A DNA stretch of 64,000 nucleotides, taken from Rikenellaceae bacterium. GTDB lineage: Bacteria > Bacteroidota > Bacteroidia > Bacteroidales > Rikenellaceae. Below the pieces are notes generated by a model. That model saw only the letters and a program-made list of their open reading frames with translations. It had not been told where the DNA came from and did no database searches. The stretch spans positions 51,978 through 115,977 of the forward strand of contig SUZR01000009.1 of NCBI GenBank assembly GCA_015059845.1, given 5' to 3'. A program made the position numbers and the translations under genes. Shown here piece by piece: positions 41,814 through 49,933 of the stretch (its first letter is position 1; every line of letters begins with the position of its first letter).

Positions 41814-42455
41814 TTACACCTCCACAAGACCGTTCTTTATGGCATAGACCACAAGGCTGGCCGTATTCTTGCATCCGCTCTTCTCGAGGATGTTGGCACG
41901 GTGCTTATCCACCGTACGTTTTGATATAAACAATCTGTCGGCAATCTCCTGCGTGGAGAGGCCTTGACATATACCTACCAGAATCTCCACCTCCCTGTCC
42001 GAGAGCATATCGTGCTCGTCGATGGGGAGTCCCTCCACCGAGCGCAACGACTGCGAGATAGACTCCAGAAGCAGAGCGCTGAAGTATGTTCCGCCATCAC
42101 ACACCGTACTCACCGCCTCGACAACCTCGTCAAACTCCGAGTCTTTCAGAAGAAAACCCTTTGCGCCACTCGAGGCCATACGAGAATAATAGGCATTATC
42201 GCCAAACATCGTGAGCGAGATAACCTTCAGTTCGGGCATACGCTCCAAAGCCCTCTCGGTGGTCTCGGCGCCATTCATACCGCCCATCGAGTAGTCCATA
42301 AAAACCACATCGGGCTGCGCCGCATCCATCAGCTCCAGGAACTCCTCGCCACTCGAAGCCTCCGCCACGACCTCAAAATCGGAGTACGAGGTGAGCAGCA
42401 TCTTCAGGCCGCGCCTGAAGAGCGAGTGGTCATCGACAAGAGCTATGCGCACCAT
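41814..42455 (-). CDS. LuxR-type response regulator
   Basis: A 213-residue regulator. The receiver domain has the acidic pair VDDHSLFRRGL and phosphorylation site Asp54 in VVFMDYSMGGMNG. The C-terminal GerE/LuxR helix-turn-helix is LSDREVEILVGICQGLSTQE with IADRLFISKRTVDKHRANI. Its ATG shares a base with the stop of the histidine kinase gene (TAATG), so it is the cognate regulator. Likely targets include the downstream exporter. Confidence 0.94.
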   Translation of the reverse strand: MVRIALVDDHSLFRRGLKMLLTSYSDFEVVAEASSGEEFLELMDAAQPDVVFMDYSMGGMNGAETTERALERMPELKVISLTMFGDNAYYSRMASSGAKGFLLKDSEFDEVVEAVSTVCDGGTYFSALLLESISQSLRSVEGLPIDEHDMLSDREVEILVGICQGLSTQEIADRLFISKRTVDKHRANILEKSGCKNTASLVVYAIKNGLVEV

Positions 42456-43459
42456 TACTTCTTATGCTTTTTACGTTCGGGGCGTGGCTCGGCGATAGCC
42501 GCAGGTGCCGACACAAGGCGTGCGGCTCCACGCACATTGACCTTCACCGAGGCGGTCATACCCTTACCCTTCGACGAGCGGATGTCGAACTGACCGTTGA
42601 GCGAGTTGATACGCGAATTGATATTCGACAAGCCCATACCGCAATCCATCATAGCCTGCGGGTTGAAGCCGCGGCCGTTGTCACTATACTGAAGCTCCAA
42701 AATATCGCCCGCAACAGACAACGAGAGGCGTATATTGCTGCAACCCGAGTGCTTGAGCGAGTTGGTGACAAGCTCGCACACAACGCGGTACATAATAACC
42801 TCAATATCTGTATTATAACGCTCGCCTCGCAGGTTGGTGGCAAACGAAATCTTCACATTATGCAACGACGATGAGCGGTCGATAAAGGTCTGTATTCCAC
42901 GCGCAAGGCCAAAATCGGAGAGCACGTGCGGCGAGAGGTTATTCGATATCTCGCGCAGCGAGCGCAGCGCCTCCTCAACAACATACAGTGTATTGTCGTA
43001 AATCTCTTTACGCTCGCCATCCATCTCCGTGCGCGAGAGTGCCGAGAGCGAAATCTTTGCCGACGAGAGCAGCGGGCCCAAGCCGTCGTGCAGCTCCTTT
43101 GAGAAGTTGGCACGCGTCTTCTCCTCGGTACGCAGAACGGCCGTAAGGATACGCTTATCGGTCATCTGGCGATGGCGATTCAGGCGGTCGATATAGTCGA
43201 ACAATCTATCCAGCAACACAATACCCACCGACACGCATACCGACACGGCGATATCGAACCACACCATACCCGCCATAGGTATCGGGTGGCCATAGCTCAT
43301 CCACAACTGTAAAACTCGCTCAACGGCCAATACCACGAAGCCGATGATGAAGAGTATCCAAATAGAGTTATACTTCGTGGCACGTACCAGGCGTACGGCG
43401 TAGTACATAGCAATAAACTGGATGATGATTGCCAGATAAAGAAGGATTCTGATTGTCAT
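42455..43459 (-). CDS. HisKA_3-type sensor histidine kinase
   Basis: A 334-residue kinase of the NarL-partner type. Four hydrophobic segments in the first 95 residues (TIRILLYLAIIIQFIAMYYA onwards) form a membrane input domain with no large periplasmic loop. The phosphoacceptor is in KTRANFSKELHDGLGPLLSSAKISL. The ATPase part has ELVTNSLKHSG and DNGRGF. The tail is basic (RPERKKHKK). It is coupled to the LuxR-type regulator by a one-base overlap. Confidence 0.93.
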   Translation of the reverse strand: MTIRILLYLAIIIQFIAMYYAVRLVRATKYNSIWILFIIGFVVLAVERVLQLWMSYGHPIPMAGMVWFDIAVSVCVSVGIVLLDRLFDYIDRLNRHRQMTDKRILTAVLRTEEKTRANFSKELHDGLGPLLSSAKISLSALSRTEMDGERKEIYDNTLYVVEEALRSLREISNNLSPHVLSDFGLARGIQTFIDRSSSLHNVKISFATNLRGERYNTDIEVIMYRVVCELVTNSLKHSGCSNIRLSLSVAGDILELQYSDNGRGFNPQAMMDCGMGLSNINSRINSLNGQFDIRSSKGKGMTASVKVNVRGAARLVSAPAAIAEPRPERKKHKK

Positions 43460-43532
43460 AATCTCCTCGTTTTATTGTTTTACATTCTCTGCGAGGCTCC
43501 GTTTGCAGCCCCGCCATCTCGGCCGAGCCGAG

Positions 43533-44309
43533 CTATTTCAAAATACGCTCCAAATATGGAATCTTGTCGTAGGCCGTCATATCAATCTGCACCGGCACGA
43601 CAGCCACATATCCATTAGCCAAAGCCCACTCGTCGGTCTGCTCGCAGTCGGGCTCATAGTTATCGAACGCACCCGAGAGCCAGAAGTAACGCCTGCCCTG
43701 CGGATTCTCGTGCGGATAGAACTCCTCGCGCCAAATACCACGGCACTGGCGGCAGATGCGCACGCCCTTGATATCCATAGGGTCTATATCGGGGACATTC
43801 ACATTCAGGCAGAGGCGTCCCTCGGCGGGATTCTCCAGCACTGAGGAGATAATCTGGCGGGCATAGTGCTTTGTGGCCAGAAAATCGGCATCGGGCGAGT
43901 GGTCGGTGAGCGACAAGCCTATGGCGGGGCAGTCGTAGAAGCTACCCTCGATAGCGGCACCCATCGTACCCGAGTAGAGGACATTGATACCGGCATTTGA
44001 GCCGTGGTTTATGCCCGAAACTACCAAATCGACCTTTCTGTCGCCGAGCAGATGGTCGAAGGCGACCTTCACGCAATCGACGGGCGTACCCGAGAAGGAG
44101 TATATTTGCAGGCCCTGTTCCTGGTGTTGCAGCTCCAGAAAGAGCGGCTCATTCATCGTCACCGCCTGCGAGCGACCACTCTGCGGCGTGAGCGGGGCAA
44201 CGGCAATCACCTCGCCAAACTCGCGTGCCACCTCGATGGCGGCAGCAAAACCGCGAGCCTGATAGCCATCGTCGTTGGATACAAATATCAATCTATCTTT
44301 TTTCTCCAT
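43533..44309 (-). CDS. surE: 5'-nucleotidase SurE
   Basis: A 258-residue metal-dependent phosphatase acting on nucleoside monophosphates. The start MEKKDRLIFVSNDDGYQARG at 44309 is preferred to a Met eight codons upstream. Signatures: NDDG (metal), APLTPQSGRSQAVT, SFSGTPVDCVKVA, LVVSGINHGSNAG, YSGTMGAAIEG. It is transcribed on the minus strand ahead of the kinase (73-base gap) and may share its transcript. A TACCTTTG box lies upstream at 44367-44374. Confidence 0.95.
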   Translation of the reverse strand: MEKKDRLIFVSNDDGYQARGFAAAIEVAREFGEVIAVAPLTPQSGRSQAVTMNEPLFLELQHQEQGLQIYSFSGTPVDCVKVAFDHLLGDRKVDLVVSGINHGSNAGINVLYSGTMGAAIEGSFYDCPAIGLSLTDHSPDADFLATKHYARQIISSVLENPAEGRLCLNVNVPDIDPMDIKGVRICRQCRGIWREEFYPHENPQGRRYFWLSGAFDNYEPDCEQTDEWALANGYVAVVPVQIDMTAYDKIPYLERILK

Positions 44310-44366
44310 ATTTTCAGAATTTGGGCAGGACATCGGTCGGCCCGCTTATTACAAAAACTATATCTA

Positions 44367-44374
44367 CAAAGGTA
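44367..44374 (-). promoter_or_regulatory. -7 box of surE
   Basis: Minus strand TACCTTTG, about 58 bases before the ATG. No good -33 TTTG. Confidence 0.55.
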
Positions 44375-44509
44375 AAAAAATATTCCGATTTTTAGGGCAT
44401 AGTGATATTTTTTCTCACGCACAAATGATTTTCCGCCACACGCGGTTGCAGATGTGAAAAAATACCATTAATTTTGGGTAATCTTGTGCACCTCTCTGCT
44501 CTACGACCT

Positions 44510-44579
44510 TTGGAGCCGCCAAGCGGCGACCAAAGCCCCTGCCTGAGGCGGGGGTTGGGGGTAATCCGCATACGCGGCT
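44510..44579 (+). repeat. Intergenic palindromic repeat, family 2 copy 3
   Basis: Hairpins GCCGCCAAGCGGC and GCCCCTGCCTGAGGCGGGG joined by GACCAAA, then TTGGGGGTAA and a CCGCATACGCGG stem. The stems differ from copies 1 and 2 by paired changes. It is part of the 439-base gap 44310-44748 between surE and the cupin gene, which also holds a family 3 hairpin and a GCGGC/GCCGC stem but no gene. Confidence 0.7.
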
Positions 44580-44581
44580 TT

Positions 44582-44631
44582 TCACCGCCTCGGCTCGGCA
44601 AAGTATGCAAGCATCCTTTGCTCTCGCCTTA
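44582..44631 (-). repeat. Family 3 hairpin, copy 2
   Basis: Minus strand GCAAAGGATGCTTGCATACT followed by TTGCCGAGCCGAGG. Compare copy 1 at 30939-30990. A further stem, GCGGCTGGAAGCCGC at 44661-44675, matches 26708-26722 with paired changes. Confidence 0.65.
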
Positions 44632-44748
44632 ATGGCGGCGTTGGGTCAGATTTGTAAATGCGGCTGGAAGCCGCAAGCGAGGCCGTAAGGAGCAAGATAA
44701 CTTACAAAATAGCGTAGAATAATTTAATAATACTAAAACCTAAATACT

Positions 44749-45330
44749 ATGGCACAGACACCTTACAAGAAAAAGTACACAAATGCCGACTACTACACCG
44801 ACGGCAAATTCAACGAGGATGTTGCAAAGAAGGCATTCCTCGATATGTTCGAGCACTACGGTATTCCCTTCACTCCCTTCCTTGAGGAGAACTTCTGGGT
44901 TAACGACTTCGGCTTGGGTGATTTCGAGCACGTAGGTATGGGCGGTGTGTTCTGGATTAACAACCCCGACTACCGCTACTTCGGTCACGAGATTTACCTG
45001 CTGCCCAACCAGATGATTGTTGAGCACTATCACGTGCCCTCAGCATTCCCCGCAAAGCACGAGAGCTGGCAGGTGCGCAACGGCTGGGTATATAACTTCG
45101 GTATTGGCGAGCCTACGCCCAATCCTCCCGCGCTGCCCGAGAGCCAGAAGGATAAGTTTATCACCGTTAGCAACTTCCACATTATGAAGGTGGGTGACAT
45201 CAGCGCCTTGCAGGAGCTTGAGAGTCGCCACTTCCTGATGGCAGGTGATGAGGGTGCTGTGGTTACCGAGTACGGTACATTCCACGACAACGACGGCCTG
45301 CGATTCACCAACCCCGACGCAAGTTTGTAG
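44749..45330 (+). CDS. Cupin-fold protein resembling sugar isomerases
   Basis: A 193-residue protein. The central strand region NQMIVEHYHVPSAFPAKHESWQVRNGW has an HxH pair (His93, His95) and His104/Glu105 that fit a cupin metal site; SRHFLMAG near residue 160 supplies another histidine, and VTEYGTFHDNDGLRFTNP closes the barrel. I recall similar sequences in D-lyxose isomerase-like cupins, so a sugar isomerase is the best guess, not established. It is followed by a VOC gene after 47 bases and probably shares its transcript. Confidence 0.68.
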   Translation: MAQTPYKKKYTNADYYTDGKFNEDVAKKAFLDMFEHYGIPFTPFLEENFWVNDFGLGDFEHVGMGGVFWINNPDYRYFGHEIYLLPNQMIVEHYHVPSAFPAKHESWQVRNGWVYNFGIGEPTPNPPALPESQKDKFITVSNFHIMKVGDISALQELESRHFLMAGDEGAVVTEYGTFHDNDGLRFTNPDASL

Positions 45331-45377
45331 GATTGGGAAATAGGAGTATAAATATTTGTAAAAGGAATTAAAATATA

Positions 45378-45695
45378 ATGCTTATGAGAACATTTAATCA
45401 CGTAGGAATTATCCTCAAGGAGAAGATGGAGGGTATGATATATGTTGAGCCGTTGAAGGTTCACATCACCGACTGCTCACAGAGCCCCAACAAGATTGAG
45501 TTCCTCTATTTCGAGCCCGATTCACCGCTGCCCGCACTGGTTACAGGTCAGGGTCATATCGCTTACGAGGTGAAGAACACCGAGGAGGCTATCAAGGATG
45601 CAAAGGTGCTGTTTGGTCCCTTTGATATGGGTAATATGATTCTTACATTCGTCGAGGAGGAGGGTATCGCCATCGAGTTCAACGAGTTTAAGTAA
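45378..45695 (+). CDS. VOC (glyoxalase/dioxygenase fold) protein
   Basis: A 105-residue protein beginning MLMRTFNHVGIILKEKMEGM; the third codon ATG is an alternative start. The pattern FNHVGI, HIAYEVKNTEEAI and IEFNEF at the end is that of a single betaalphabetabetabeta-pair VOC domain, with His and Glu positions that could bind a metal. It could act on a small sugar or aldehyde, perhaps with the adjacent cupin. The enzymatic role is unassigned. Confidence 0.75.
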   Translation: MLMRTFNHVGIILKEKMEGMIYVEPLKVHITDCSQSPNKIEFLYFEPDSPLPALVTGQGHIAYEVKNTEEAIKDAKVLFGPFDMGNMILTFVEEEGIAIEFNEFK

Positions 45696-45715
45696 GATTT
45701 TTATCTGACAATAAG

Positions 45716-45746
45716 AGCCATCCCTGCGCGGGGTGGCTTTTTTTGT
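45716..45746 (+). terminator. Terminator after the VOC gene
   Basis: Nine-pair stem AGCCATCCC / GGGGTGGCT (one T-G pair), then seven Ts. Confidence 0.88.
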
Positions 45747-46040
45747 TGGGGAGATATTTCGCTGTAACTGCTCTTAACAATCTAATGGTCGCTCCCTGCC
45801 ATTAATCATCGCCTTCGCATAACACCCCAGCACTTTTTTCAACCTTTCACACTCCTTATTTTAGTTTTACTAAAACCAAGTATTTCATTTTCTGTTTCTA
45901 AAATCTAAGTTTTTAGGCGCGAGAAGGGCAAAAAAGAGGAGAATCTAAGGAGTAAACTCCATAGATAGATAGATGGAAATAATAGATAAATATTAAGAAC
46001 GGAGGAGGTTTTTTGGGGGGGGGTAGGCAGTTGGGGGGGC
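45747..46040. other. Low-complexity intergenic stretch
   Basis: About 300 bases between convergent genes with no credible frame. It contains GGAGTAAACTCC (a palindrome), a short GATA microsatellite (GATAGATAGATGG), and G runs of eight and seven. No promoter box was found. Confidence 0.55.
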
Positions 46041-46041
46041 T

Positions 46042-46147
46042 CGTATAATGAGGTTATTTTGAGGCTGGTCGAAGGGCAAGAAACCGCAGCATACAAAAGT
46101 ATGTGAGGATTTCTTAACCGAGCCTGACGCAAAAAAAACATTAGACG
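46042..46147 (-). repeat. Family 1 structured element, copy B (after rnhB)
   Basis: Outer arms CGTATAATG (46042-46050) / CATTAGACG (46139-46147), then GGCT/AGCC and GGT/ACC, AAGAAA/TTTCTT and CATAC/GTATG. The innermost stem is GTTTAC/GTAAAT in other copies, so both sides changed together. It begins four bases beyond the rnhB stop. Confidence 0.75.
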
Positions 46148-46151
46148 GATT

Positions 46152-46748
46152 TTAGAACAACTCCATTTGGCCTTCAAGATGATTAAACGTCATACGATGA
46201 TATGGCGTGAGTCCATACTCGCGGATGGCGAGGCGGTGCTCCCGGGTGGGATAACCCTTATTTCTATCCCAGCCATAGTGGGGAAATTCCTCGTGCAGAC
46301 GCATCATATACTCGTCACGATGTGTTTTGGCCAGAACGGATGCAGCAGCGATATTGGCATACTTGCCATCGCCCTTGACGATACACTTAAACGGCAGGCC
46401 CGAGTGCGAGGTGAAGCGGTTGCCATCAATAGAGAGGAACTGCGGTGCGACCTTGAGGTTTGCCGCGGCGATATTCATACCTTCGATTGAGGCGCGCAGG
46501 ATATTTATCTCGTCAATGCGTGCTGCCGTAACCTCCGCAACGGCCCACGCCACGGCCTCGCGCTCGATAACCTCGCGCAAAAGATTACGCTGACGCTCGG
46601 TCATCTGCTTCGAGTCGTTGAGCAGCGGGTGGTAGAAGTCGGGCGGCAGGATAACCGCCGCAGCAAAGACACTGCCGGCAAGACAGCCACGTCCCGCCTC
46701 ATCACAACCCGCCTCAAGGAGTTCTTGTTGATAGCTATTTTCTAACAT
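46152..46748 (-). CDS. rnhB: Ribonuclease HII
   Basis: A 198-residue endonuclease that cuts RNA in RNA-DNA hybrids and misincorporated ribonucleotides. The acidic site begins with AGCDEAGRGCLAGSVFAAAVIL; DSKQMTERQRNLL, ASVLAKTHRDEYM and HYGWDRNKGYPTREH are family segments. A minus-strand TAACTTTG box (46756-46763) lies only eight bases before the ATG, so the mRNA may be almost leaderless. It is followed by a family 1 element. Confidence 0.95.
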   Translation of the reverse strand: MLENSYQQELLEAGCDEAGRGCLAGSVFAAAVILPPDFYHPLLNDSKQMTERQRNLLREVIEREAVAWAVAEVTAARIDEINILRASIEGMNIAAANLKVAPQFLSIDGNRFTSHSGLPFKCIVKGDGKYANIAAASVLAKTHRDEYMMRLHEEFPHYGWDRNKGYPTREHRLAIREYGLTPYHRMTFNHLEGQMELF

Positions 46749-46795
46749 ACGGTAACAAAGTTACAAATATTTTCTCGTGTTGTGCGCTTTTTTCG

Positions 46796-46803
46796 TATTT
46801 TTG
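46796..46803 (+). promoter_or_regulatory. -7 box of the membrane protein gene at 46840
   Basis: TATTTTTG, 37 bases before the ATG; this rules out the upstream ATG at 46777. Confidence 0.6.
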
Positions 46804-46839
46804 TCCTTTGGAGGGGAACAAACCCCGCAAAACAGAGAT

Positions 46840-47832
46840 ATGGCACGCAGAAAGATAGTACAACACCGTATATTAGACCTCGCCGTGACGCTCTTCGTGA
46901 TAGTAGTTATCACGACGTTGCGAGCAACACTCTTCCCCGCAGGTGACGAGAGCATACCCAACACCCCCACACCCATAGGCTCGCTTCTGCAAGGCTTCGA
47001 GCAGAGCTTCCCGACGCTGTCGGTTATCGCGTGGGCTATGATGTTGATGTTCGCAGCCCTAGACGCAGGTCGCTACGGGCCCAAGTTCTCGCTCTACCCC
47101 GCCTACACGCTTATGGCCATACCCGTATTTGGTGTGACGGCAGGTGCGGTGATGGTGAGCGGCGAGTTCCTGCTCTCGGGCGTAGCGATGATGCTTATGC
47201 TCTTCGGCACGAAGTATCTGCTGCGCTGCATAATGCGTACGGAGAGCTTTAACGACCTCTCGCTCTCGATGCTCTGCTACGGCACGCTGCCTCTGGTGTT
47301 TGCCCCCGCGGCGTTGCTCTACATAGCTCTGCCCCTGCTGATTCTCGGCGTGCGTAACACGTGGCGCGACTGGGTGGTAAGCCTTGCAAGCCTGCTCTTC
47401 CCGATTCTCTCGGTAAGCTACTGGGGATGGTGCGCGGGTGAGGGATTTATGGCCACAGGTGAGCAGATATACACCTCGATGTTCACGCCCAGCGAGTTCA
47501 GCTTCTTCTCGACGCTCAACATTGCAGGCATTGCCCTGCTGGGTGTCATCATCGTGATGGTTCTCTGTGCCATATCGCTCATCATCTCGGACCGCTACTC
47601 GCTCAAGGTGAAGTCACGCGCCGTGATGCGATTCAACGCTATGATGCTCGCCGTGACGCTCGCAATGTTCCTTATGCCGGGCTGCACGGCAACACTCTTT
47701 GCCATTGTGGCTGCGCCCGTAGCCATACTCACACCCATCATCTTTGTGCGTATGAGTGTCGGCTTCACCGAGATGTTATACCGCCTGCTATTGATAGCCG
47801 CGGCGGCCAATATGGTGGTTATGGCATTATAA
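46840..47832 (+). CDS. Polytopic membrane protein of unknown function
   Basis: A 330-residue protein starting MARRKIVQHRILDLAVTLFV. About eight hydrophobic helices are visible (AVTLFVIVVITTLRATLF, LSVIAWAMMLMFAALD, LMAIPVFGVTAGAVMV, and onwards to LLIAAAANMVVMAL). No transport or enzyme motif is recognised. Similar predicted membrane proteins are common in Bacteroidales without known function. It stands alone between rnhB (divergent) and rplS (own promoter). Confidence 0.7.
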   Translation: MARRKIVQHRILDLAVTLFVIVVITTLRATLFPAGDESIPNTPTPIGSLLQGFEQSFPTLSVIAWAMMLMFAALDAGRYGPKFSLYPAYTLMAIPVFGVTAGAVMVSGEFLLSGVAMMLMLFGTKYLLRCIMRTESFNDLSLSMLCYGTLPLVFAPAALLYIALPLLILGVRNTWRDWVVSLASLLFPILSVSYWGWCAGEGFMATGEQIYTSMFTPSEFSFFSTLNIAGIALLGVIIVMVLCAISLIISDRYSLKVKSRAVMRFNAMMLAVTLAMFLMPGCTATLFAIVAAPVAILTPIIFVRMSVGFTEMLYRLLLIAAAANMVVMAL

Positions 47833-47877
47833 AAACAGATATTTTACTGAAAATAAGATAAATTCTTAATTCTACAT

Positions 47878-47908
47878 TTTGTTTTTTGAATTTTAACCCA
47901 TACCTTTG
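47878..47908 (+). promoter_or_regulatory. rplS promoter
   Basis: TTTG (47878-47881), 19 bases, TACCTTTG (47901-47908). Confidence 0.88.
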
Positions 47909-47913
47909 CACCC

Positions 47914-48051
47914 CGTATCAACCTCTTATATAGGGCGAGGGGCCACAGAGCGGCCATTTAATGGTGGCTCGGGATTACAAGTCAATGGGCTGTATGGTAG
48001 GCCAATCGCAGCGATAATGTTGAACGATTAATTTTTAATTTTGTTGCAACA
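47914..48051 (+). promoter_or_regulatory. Structured leader of rplS, candidate L19 autoregulatory element
   Basis: About 138 bases of GC-rich leader ahead of a ribosomal protein gene in a genome with mostly short leaders. Stems include GGCCACAGAGCGGCC and GCCATTTAATGGTGGC, which overlap and are therefore alternatives. Ribosomal-protein leaders, including for L19, are known in Bacteroidota; I could not match a specific published motif. Confidence 0.45.
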
Positions 48052-48420
48052 ATGAACAAAGACGCAATCATCAGACTCGTAAACGAGCAGATGTGGACTA
48101 AGACCGATGCAGATATTCCCGCATTCGGCGCAGGTGATACTATCACCGTAACTTATCGTATTGTAGAGGGTAACAAGGAGCGTTTGCAGAGCTTCCGTGG
48201 TGTAGTTATCCAGATTAAGGGTACAGGCAAGACCAAGATGTTTACTATCCGTAAGATTTCTAACGGCGTAGGCGTTGAGCGTATCTTCCCTCTCTACTCT
48301 CCCCACATCGACCACATCGAGGTGAACAAGTATGGCGTTGTACGTCGTGCACGTATCTACTACTTGCGTAACCTTACTGGTAAGAAGGCTCGTATCAAGG
48401 AGCGTCGTATTGTGAAGTAA
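48052..48420 (+). CDS. rplS: 50S ribosomal protein L19
   Basis: A 122-residue ribosomal protein at the subunit interface. Signatures: [56 protein letters not shown] and [17 protein letters not shown]. Complete and normal in length. It has its own strong promoter, a structured leader and a terminator, so is monocistronic. Confidence 0.97.
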   Translation: MNKDAIIRLVNEQMWTKTDADIPAFGAGDTITVTYRIVEGNKERLQSFRGVVIQIKGTGKTKMFTIRKISNGVGVERIFPLYSPHIDHIEVNKYGVVRRARIYYLRNLTGKKARIKERRIVK

Positions 48421-48442
48421 TTTTCACTCTACCTACCTAAAG

Positions 48443-48480
48443 GAGGCCGTTAACAAAGGTTAACGGCCTCTTCTTTTTTT
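48443..48480 (+). terminator. rplS terminator
   Basis: Perfect 12-pair stem GAGGCCGTTAAC / GTTAACGGCCTC with an AAAG loop and a long T-run. Confidence 0.95.
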
Positions 48481-48515
48481 TATAGTCAGAGATAACAATC
48501 TACATCTATTTTTTG

Positions 48516-48523
48516 TATATTTG
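48516..48523 (+). promoter_or_regulatory. -7 box of the sodium-dependent transporter gene
   Basis: TATATTTG, 25 bases ahead of the ATG. No clear -33 TTTG. Confidence 0.6.
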
Positions 48524-48547
48524 TCACCATTAAGGTTATTTTAGGTT

Positions 48548-49888
48548 ATGAGTAACGAAACAAGAGCCTCGTTTGGAGGCAAGCTGAGCGCCATCCTTGT
48601 TGCCGCTGGCAGTGCCATCGGCCTGGGTAGTATATGGCGATTCCCCTATATGGCGGGCGAGCACGGTGGTGCCGCTTTCCTTTTGGTATATCTGTTGTGC
48701 GTCTTCGTGGTGGGTATTCCCGTTATGCTGGGCGAGTTCGCCGTAGGTCGTAAGACCAAGATGAACGCCGTGGGTGGCTACCGCTCACTCTCGAAGCCGT
48801 GGCGATGGCTCGGCTACAACGGTGTGATTGGCGCACTCTTCATCTCGGGCTACTACTACATCGTGGCCGGCTGGTCGCTGGAGTATCTGGTAAGCTCGAT
48901 TGGTGGCCCGCTCTACTCATCAGCGGATAGCTTCACGGCGCAATTTGCCTCTTTTCAGGATTCGTGGCGACAGATTTTCTATACCATTGTCTTCATTCTG
49001 CTGACGCATCTTATTATCGTTCGCGGCGTGGAGAAGGGTATCGAGAAGGCCTCGAAGGTGATGATGCCCGCGCTGTTTATCATCCTGATTATTATGGCTG
49101 TACGTGTAGCCTTTATGCCTGGCGCAGCTGAGGGTTACCGCTTCTTCCTTGAGCCCGACTTCAAGGAGGCATTCTCGGCAAAGACTATCTTTATGGCTAT
49201 CGGTCAGGCCTTCTTCTCACTCTCGGTGGGTATGGGTTGTATGGTGACATACGCATCATATTTCAAGAAGAACAACAACCTCACAGGCACCTCGTTCAGC
49301 GTGGCGTTGCTGACGCTGCTGGTGGCTGTATTGGCAGGATTGGTAATCTTCCCCGCGGTCTTCAGCGCAGGGTTGGAACCGAGCGAGGGCGCTTCGCTGA
49401 TATTTGTCACCCTGCCTGAGATTTTCAAGGATATGCCCTTCGCGCAGGCGTGGTCGGCGGTATTCTTCATCCTGCTGACACTGGCGTCGCTCACCTCGAC
49501 AATCTCGTTCCACGAGGTGCTGACAGCCTACTTTGCCGAGGAGTACTCGCTCTCGCGCAAGACGGCAACACGCATCACGTCGGGCCTCTCGCTGGCACTC
49601 TGTCTGCTGACGCTCTGCTGGCACTTCGATATCGACGCGCTGGGGCTGAAGAACATCTCGTTCTTCGAGATTTTCGACTACACCACGGCTAACATCCTTA
49701 TGCCGCTCGGAGGTCTGTTCACCTGTATCTTTGTGGCGTGGAAGATGCGTCCCGACTTCCTGCGTGGCGAGATGACCAACTACGGCCAGCTGCGTGGTCG
49801 CGCCTTCCCGTTGCTCTACTTCGCACTGCGATACGTCACACCGCTGTTGATTATCTACATCTTTGTGAAGAACTTAGGCATCATCTAA
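48548..49888 (+). CDS. Neurotransmitter:sodium symporter-family transporter
   Basis: A 446-residue inner-membrane symporter of the LeuT/SNF type. The first helix has the sodium/substrate site KLSAILVAAGSAIGLGSIWRFPY (broken-helix GxGxxWRFPY). Eleven or so further hydrophobic helices follow, including AIGQAFFSLSVGMGCMVTYASY, another family signature. It probably imports an amino acid with sodium; which one is unknown. It is followed after 45 bases by a META-domain lipoprotein. Confidence 0.92.
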   Translation: MSNETRASFGGKLSAILVAAGSAIGLGSIWRFPYMAGEHGGAAFLLVYLLCVFVVGIPVMLGEFAVGRKTKMNAVGGYRSLSKPWRWLGYNGVIGALFISGYYYIVAGWSLEYLVSSIGGPLYSSADSFTAQFASFQDSWRQIFYTIVFILLTHLIIVRGVEKGIEKASKVMMPALFIILIIMAVRVAFMPGAAEGYRFFLEPDFKEAFSAKTIFMAIGQAFFSLSVGMGCMVTYASYFKKNNNLTGTSFSVALLTLLVAVLAGLVIFPAVFSAGLEPSEGASLIFVTLPEIFKDMPFAQAWSAVFFILLTLASLTSTISFHEVLTAYFAEEYSLSRKTATRITSGLSLALCLLTLCWHFDIDALGLKNISFFEIFDYTTANILMPLGGLFTCIFVAWKMRPDFLRGEMTNYGQLRGRAFPLLYFALRYVTPLLIIYIFVKNLGII

Positions 49889-49933
49889 CGAGGCACAGAT
49901 ATTGTACAAAATTTAACTAAGAATCGAAAAGTT

